From: JAYUDN01 sp043739785
GTDB taxonomy: Bacteria; Patescibacteriota; Gracilibacteria; BD1-5; UBA2023
DNA length: 23,375 nt
Reading direction: 5' to 3'
NCBI GenBank assembly: GCA_043739785.1
Contig: JAYUDN010000038.1
Coordinates: 1-23,375 of the forward strand
The notes beneath the pieces are model-generated. The model saw nothing but the letters and a program-made list of their open reading frames with translations. It searched no databases and was not told the DNA's origin. This document shows, one piece after another, positions 17,476-23,375 of the stretch (its first letter is position 1; every line of letters begins with the position of its first letter). Made by a program: the position numbers and the translations under genes.

Positions 17476-19413
17476 ATGGGACTAGATTTTAAAGTTGCTA
17501 TGTCATCGGAATGGGGTATAATTTTATATGAATCCATTAAATTTTTATGAATGCAAAAATTTAATCCAGTCGTATGAGAACAGATGGTACACGATCATGA
17601 GAGTATGAACTCCAGGGCTTTGCAAGTATCAAACCCAGGGGTTTATAAAGACTTTTTCAATACCCACAATATCATACTGAGTGGAGACTCAGTCCTTACG
17701 TGGTGACCTGATATCTCCCATGGAGTGAGCGTACTTCGTATGAAACAAAAACTCCCGATGAAGACGTATTGTTGAGTAAACTTCAATACTTCTGGGATGG
17801 TCACTTTCCGTTCAATTTTTGTATACGATATAGTGCATCGTACCTTCAAACAAGAGCGATTTCTCACTTCTTTTAAGTACAATGTCGACAAAATGAGTGT
17901 CTTTCTTCAGGACTTCCTACGTGGACAGAACTTTTCTGGATGAGTAGAAATCGACTTTTTAACCGAGACTCCTCCCGGGTGTGGATTTGCTTTTTCTGCT
18001 TCGGTTTCAGTTCTCCTCTCCATCCTTGTCTACACTATTACCCAGAAGATTGATATCTGAACTCTCAAGAACTTCGAGCTCAATGAGGATCATCCTTTTT
18101 TCGAGGAGCTCTACTTGTTCAGTCTTGAGCTTTCCAATGTCATTTCACAGTGAAACAGTATCTGATGAGGAAGTAACTACGCCATGATGATTGCGAACCA
18201 TCCATTGCCGATAGTGTATTTATCGCAAATCAACAATCAGAATGTCTCAAATGATACTCGTCTAGAAAATACTACCCCTTGAGTGCTTTCAGCGGTCGAT
18301 ACGACCCTTTATAAAGATACACTCCTTCATTTTTTATGAATGGAGAGTCTTCTTGGATGAGAACTTCCACTGGATTATGGTATTCTCTATACCGGTCTCG
18401 AATACCGATTCGACACTATAGAATCTACTCGTGAGCTCGAAAAAAGAAGAGAACGATGACTAGACTCCCTAGTCAATACTATTCTCGCATCCCTTCCTAT
18501 TGAGAGGGAGCTCAGAAACAGTATTGCAAAGTTGCTTGACTTTGAGAAGGAAGATACTATCTACAAGATCATAGATATCCTCAATCTCAAGATTCTCAAC
18601 GGATTTCACAGCATTCTGAAAGAGCCTATGAATGTGGATCTGATGACTGCATTTATAGAAATGGTTCAAAATGTAGGACTTTCGAGCTTTTCCTACCAAA
18701 AGCCCAATGAACTTTTTTTTGCACTTCAACACTCTTTTTATCAACTGAAGCAATATGAAGATGAGTGTATCGGTATCATGCCTTTTAATTCTTGAGCGAT
18801 TGGCGGAAGCCTCTTGTTTGTGATGAGAAAAGGAAAAAGTAGAGCTACTCTCCAAAAAGTCCTTACTTCCCTGAGAAAAGAGTGACATACTATCCTCCTT
18901 CACCACGCCTCATGGAGAGATGGAACTTCTTCTGATGGAGTGCGTATCGAACAATATGTTGATGAGAAAATATATTCTCAGTACACCAAGCTTTGAGATG
19001 TACACTTTGCAGATTCACATGGAAAGTCCTACTGCGGATCGTACGATACGATTCTGAAAGATCAGACTGATGGGATACTCCTCGATACGATCGGGGGGAG
19101 GATCTATATAAAAGGGATAAAACTGACCTCGAAAGATATCCACTCCCAGAATACGACGATCGATATGCTCAAGCTCCTCCTCGAAAATATGGGTAAAGAG
19201 GTTTCGAATTCGAAACTTCCGGTTTCGTCCTATGCTCAGAATAAAAATGAGATCCTCGGGAAGGTAGTCCTACCGATTCGAAAGATCTCGAAAGAATACT
19301 TCGATACCGAACTCTCTCTTACCTGTTCGGGCGGTATCACCGAATACTATCTTCGATTGGAAAGAAACGATACCATCCCAGTTGGTATTATCAAAACCCT
19401 CACCAACTTATAA
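17476..19413 (+). CDS. GHMP-kinase-like protein with C-terminal extension
   Basis: A 645-aa protein joined across about 20 in-frame TGA (Gly) codons. The GHMP phosphate-binding loop appears as ETPPGCGFAFSASVSVLL (about 164-181). A second family feature is QGNSIGGGSNYAMMIANH, and the C-terminal glycine motif is IMPFNSGAIGGSLLFV (about 434-449), where one Gly is TGA. These mark a sugar/small-metabolite kinase fold (ATP-dependent phosphorylation); substrate not clear. After about residue 475 comes an extra region of 170 residues with helices LTSKDIHSQNTTIDMLKLLL / ENMGKEVSN / EILGKVVLPIRKISKEYF, which looks like a winged-helix domain. A family member this long is unusual. The ATG at 17476 was chosen as first in frame; starts at 17500 are possible. 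Convergent with the next gene (6 bases apart). Confidence 0.78.
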
Positions 19414-19418
19414 CTCAT

Positions 19419-19841
19419 TTATTCGATAGCTTCGACCTCTCGTACGATAGCCACCATGGTGGATTCGAAGAGATTCCTATAGAAAAAAATTTCCCGATTG
19501 CCTATTTTTGACAAAAACCTTCGAATCCCTCATAAGTACTTTCATACTATTCGAATAACCTGTATATACGTATTATCTCCTTCTTTTCATCTGAGTTTCG
19601 AAAGTATTTCAGCGATTTTCGAGTGGGTGATGGGATAGATAACTACCCCCTTCGTTTTTTCGGCAAAGCTGAGTATCAGAGTAAGTCCATGGACGGCATC
19701 ACCTGTTTTGAGATCATGCCACCTTTTCTCTATGCCATCTGTTTCATTTTCCGTGTTTTCGAGTGTGACCCTTTCTCCAAATATCGCCGGAACTCTATAC
19801 CTACTAGAATCAGGTGATAGAGTATCAATATAGTTTTTCAT
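19419..19841 (-). CDS. Hypothetical 140-aa protein
   Basis: Starts MKNYIDTLSPDSSRYRVPAI at 19841 and ends at TAA (19419-19421) after TMVAIVREVEAIE. TGA codons at 19587-19589, 19542-19544 and 19530-19532 are Gly. A longer frame upstream (to 19976) runs into the divergent gene and begins with an unlikely Cys-rich stretch, so the inner ATG is preferred. Mixed alpha/beta composition, no membrane segment, no recognised family. Its stop lies 6 bases from the convergent GHMP gene. Confidence 0.65.
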
Positions 19842-19891
19842 AATGTTTGAGTAAAGAATAAGGTTGTATAACCGAGGTGAGCATACCGAGG

Positions 19892-22469
19892 ATGGAAAAA
19901 TGGGAAATGGACAAAAACAAGACAACACATGAACCTTATAGTAAGAACATATATACCGCAATATCAATTCCAGCAAAGAATGAGGATTATTTATCCATCA
20001 ATTTCCCGATGAACCTGCTCTCTCTCCACGCATCACCTCTCAGTCAACCTGTCTCTTCAATAGAAAGGGATTATACAGAATGACTATCTTACTATGAGGA
20101 TTTTATAAAGCTTTCGAAGAAAACGAGGAAGACCATAACAGACAGACAAAACATAGAGGCCAATCAAGCGGTCGCGATAAGACACCTGAAAAACTCACTT
20201 GCCAGTGTCGGCACTTGTCGGGAACAACTCATAAAGATTGATGTGCTCATCCTTCTTATCCAGCTTGCCAGTACTGGCGAAGAAAAAAAGGATTATTTTT
20301 ACCAAGCAGTAGAGATCGCTGAGAGATACTTTTGACCTCACTTTCTCGATACCGCTCCAGGCAGTCAGCTTTTGGATATCTTTGTGACAGATATCTCGAA
20401 GGGTGTTTTGAGAAGTACCGATGAAACTGTCGGTCCTGCGGTTTTGACCATTGCACCGTTTGTAATTTCGCGAGAACTTGAAAGAAGAAAACGAGAACGA
20501 ATGGTGAGAGCTCTCGAACTCTCGAGCGATACAAGTAGAGATAGGAAAGCCGAGAAAACCCTATCTGAACTCGAGTTACTCCTTGGTCCGGTACGCATCC
20601 TCATATTACAAAAAGATGGCGTCCCGCTCCTAGCCCACCGACTAGATGACAGAGCTATTCAAGAACTTCATAAACTCTGAAATCACTCCTGACTATTGGA
20701 CATCGATATATATGGAAGACGCCTTACCTATAGCTATACTATTGATTTGGGGAGTACGGAGGCCGCGAATCAAATCAACTCAGAGATATTAGATCGTGTA
20801 ATATCACAATTACTCAAGCAGTATATTCAGAAAAGCGAACGTGACCATATTTCTGCAATCGATGACTATATGGCTTTTCCCGAACATAACGAAAAAGCCA
20901 TACAACTCAGGCAAAACCGTGACTATCGTGAGTTTTACCAAGCCGCTTTTCGTAGCTTCCCTGATGTGGGCACCCTTTCTTCTGAAGAGATCGAAGAACG
21001 TGTCGACATTTGTGCACGGGCAATCGATATCTGCCAATGAATTCCCCTCGGTTCTACCTATCGACAAGAGAGCGGTATTGCGAATCTAGAGACCGTCATA
21101 TTGAATCCAGAGATACTTTTCCCATATATTGATCAAGTGCTTTCCGGAAGGATACAGATAGGCGTCTTAGAAATGGTGACTTCACTTCTGCGTACCCGTC
21201 ATGAAACGATGAGCGGCATGGGGTATCCTGTTGGCTTGAGTAAAGAGCAAATCCCCATTGAGTCAAGAATCTACTCTGTAATACGTGCGCATGAAGTGAT
21301 TCAGCGACAACAAACAGCAACTGTGACTTTAGTTGATTGGGCCAAACTACGGCTTTTGGACCTGAATATGGCAAAACTATTTGAAGCATCTCAGGGTAAA
21401 GGTGAGTACCCTATTTCTCAAGAGTATTCTCTTCCAGGTGAGGTTGCTCATACAGCTGCCTCTTATCGATATCCTCTCTATGAACCATATGTGAAACTCT
21501 GGGGACGTCTTATCAACACGACAAGAGAGATAGAGGATGCCTATGATGCTATACGACATAGTGAGTGAGATGTAGATCTTGGGAATCGTATGTATCTGAA
21601 GATAAATATGCTACAAAATGAAGTACTCGAACTGGCCGATATGTGTAATGTTTTTTTTATTACCCGCCATGGGGAAGTCCGCAGTGATACGGTAGTCGGA
21701 GTTCCTGGTACGAAGGATGAGATGCTTACACAGGATTGAGTACTGAGTTCGATCTGAAAATGAAAGGCTTTTCGCTCACTTCGTTTGACTATAAGTAGTA
21801 GTCCTTCTTCTCGGACGGTCCAAACCTCAACGCTCATCTGTCAACAGGTACAAAACTGTACGGAAGCTTGTCTCTCCTGTTCCAAAGTGTCTCTTCGAGA
21901 CGAACTCAGAAATCCTCCAAAGAATAATAGATGGTACCCATCGGTACTCTTCATTTTGGGAGCGGTGTTTGGCGGGAGAACCCCAGAAAAAAACGGCATT
22001 TCTTCGTACCATTATTTCATCATGAGAAGGTATGCACTTGATGGTCACTCACCGCGAACCAGCTAATGTGATAATGACTTGTCTCGAAAACCTTTTTAAC
22101 ACGGAGTACATTTACTGACAAAAACATCCATTTTGAAATGACGTTATCATAGAACTGCTTTTTCGTTGAACGAAGCTGATTCAGTGAGAAGCACTCAAAA
22201 CTCGAGGTCTTTTCTTCCGTCTGTCTACATGGGAGAAAGACCTTGCCCTTATCAATCGACTCGCAGAAGCGTATTTTGGTGAGACTTTTTATAGTGTCGC
22301 TCATCGGAAAGTAGATTTTAAAAATCTTCATAATCGCTTTCTTGATTTCTTACACCTCCATATGCAAAAATCTCCAGAGCGTACGCACTCTTTTATCACG
22401 CAACTTTGAGTTGAGGCGGCAAACCCCCACTTTCTTACGATTCTTGCTGCCGTGTGATTGATAGTATAA
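19892..22469 (+). CDS. Large protein with C-terminal histidine-phosphatase domain, apparent +1 frameshift
   Basis: Reading from ATG 19892 in one frame to about 21845 and then in the +1 frame to TAA (22467-22469) gives 858 aa. The first 580 residues are of unknown fold: helical, with charged stretches (ELERRKRERMVRALELSSDT) and no membrane segment. The C-terminal part is a phosphoglycerate-mutase/histidine-phosphatase domain: FFITRHGEVRSD (RHGE about 592-595), ISSSPSSRTVQTSTLI, then after the shift LMVTHREPANVIM (the second catalytic His, about 720). The second motif is in a different frame from the first, so the shift falls between 21826 and 21890. Without it the protein would end at 22066 with an unlikely Cys-rich tail. 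Whether this is a mutation, an assembly error or programmed is open. GTG at 19877 is an alternative start. Confidence 0.7.
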
Positions 22470-22481
22470 GTGAGATTTCTG

Positions 22482-22721
22482 ATGAAAATGAGGACTTTCA
22501 CACATCATATAAGAGAATATTTTGAGGGAACATTGAACACATTTTGTGTTACTTACGGATTATTGGCGTTTTTTGATATTCTTTTAAGACTATTTTTATA
22601 TAAAATTATCGCTCTACAGAGCCAAAAGAAAACAAAAGAAGAAAAAAGTGAAAAATACTTTTGACTTAGGAGGTCTTTTCCATATAAATCTTCGCACGTG
22701 CAACTCGCACTTGAACCTTAA
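22482..22721 (+). CDS. Small single-span membrane protein, unknown
   Basis: A 79-aa protein starting MKMRTFTHHIREYFEGTLNT, with one hydrophobic segment (TFCVTYGLLAFFDILLRLFL) followed by a Lys/Glu-rich tail (SQKKTKEEKSEKYF). It continues past a TGA (22664-22666) to TAA (22719-22721). GTG at 22470, directly after the previous stop, is an alternative start. It may be cotranscribed with the gene before it. No family recognised. Confidence 0.55.
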
Positions 22722-22830
22722 CATCTCACTTACAAGAAGATGAAAATCGTATATTTCCAAATATACACATCTTGTAATCGTACTTAAAACAATATTAAAA
22801 AGTCCTATTCTTTCGAGGATAGGCAGCTAC

Positions 22831-23375
<545 letters not shown>

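Noticed and set aside
22020..22331. Minus-strand ORF of 103 codons
   Set aside because: It is a shadow of the frame carrying the VTHREP phosphatase motif on the plus strand.

Overview
This window comes from a bacterium that reads TGA as glycine (genetic code 25), so from the candidate phyla Absconditabacteria (SR1) or Gracilibacteria. Read with the standard code, almost every gene breaks at in-frame TGA codons. With TGA = Gly the pieces join in one frame into full-length proteins, and several TGA codons fall on glycines that are conserved in the family (Elp3, Mod, GIY-YIG/DUF4357 protein). The window also encodes the tRNA expected to do the decoding: a glycine-type tRNA with anticodon UCA at 5671-5749. 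Only TAA and TAG are used as stops here, and all gene ends below were set on that basis.

Layout. 1-5403 is mostly minus strand: tRNA-Ser(UGA), two adjacent type IV pilin-like genes, elp3 (tRNA wobble-uridine modification), and an exported trypsin-like serine protease. 5581-6198 is plus strand: a strong promoter, the UGA-decoding tRNA-Gly(UCA), and a small very basic protein. tRNA-Arg(GCG) follows at 6348-6425.

6368 to about 15300 is accessory DNA that looks like an integrated element beside tRNA-Arg. A large serine recombinase has its 3' end running antisense into the tRNA. Further right, and read toward the tRNA, are a small unknown protein, a GIY-YIG (T5orf172) + DUF4357 protein, a type III restriction-modification pair (mod then res, 2 bp apart), a 320-aa unknown protein with weak resemblance to abortive-infection proteins, a 193-aa protein with a degenerate zinc-ribbon-like motif, and a possible 63-aa protein. 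The cargo uses TGA = Gly, so the element is adapted to code-25 hosts.

15469-22721 returns to chromosome-like genes: a DUF4256 protein with no TGA codons, a small membrane protein with a heptad-repeat tail, a small hydrophilic protein, a 645-aa GHMP-kinase-like protein with a C-terminal extension, a convergent 140-aa unknown, an 858-aa protein ending in a histidine-phosphatase domain interrupted by an apparent +1 frameshift, and a 79-aa membrane protein. The window ends inside the 5' third of a 16S rRNA gene.

Several promoters (tRNA-Ser, tRNA-Gly, recombinase) share the form TTGNNN-16 bp-TATACT. I saw no clear Shine-Dalgarno sequence before most starts. All calls come from reading the sequence; no database search was possible.
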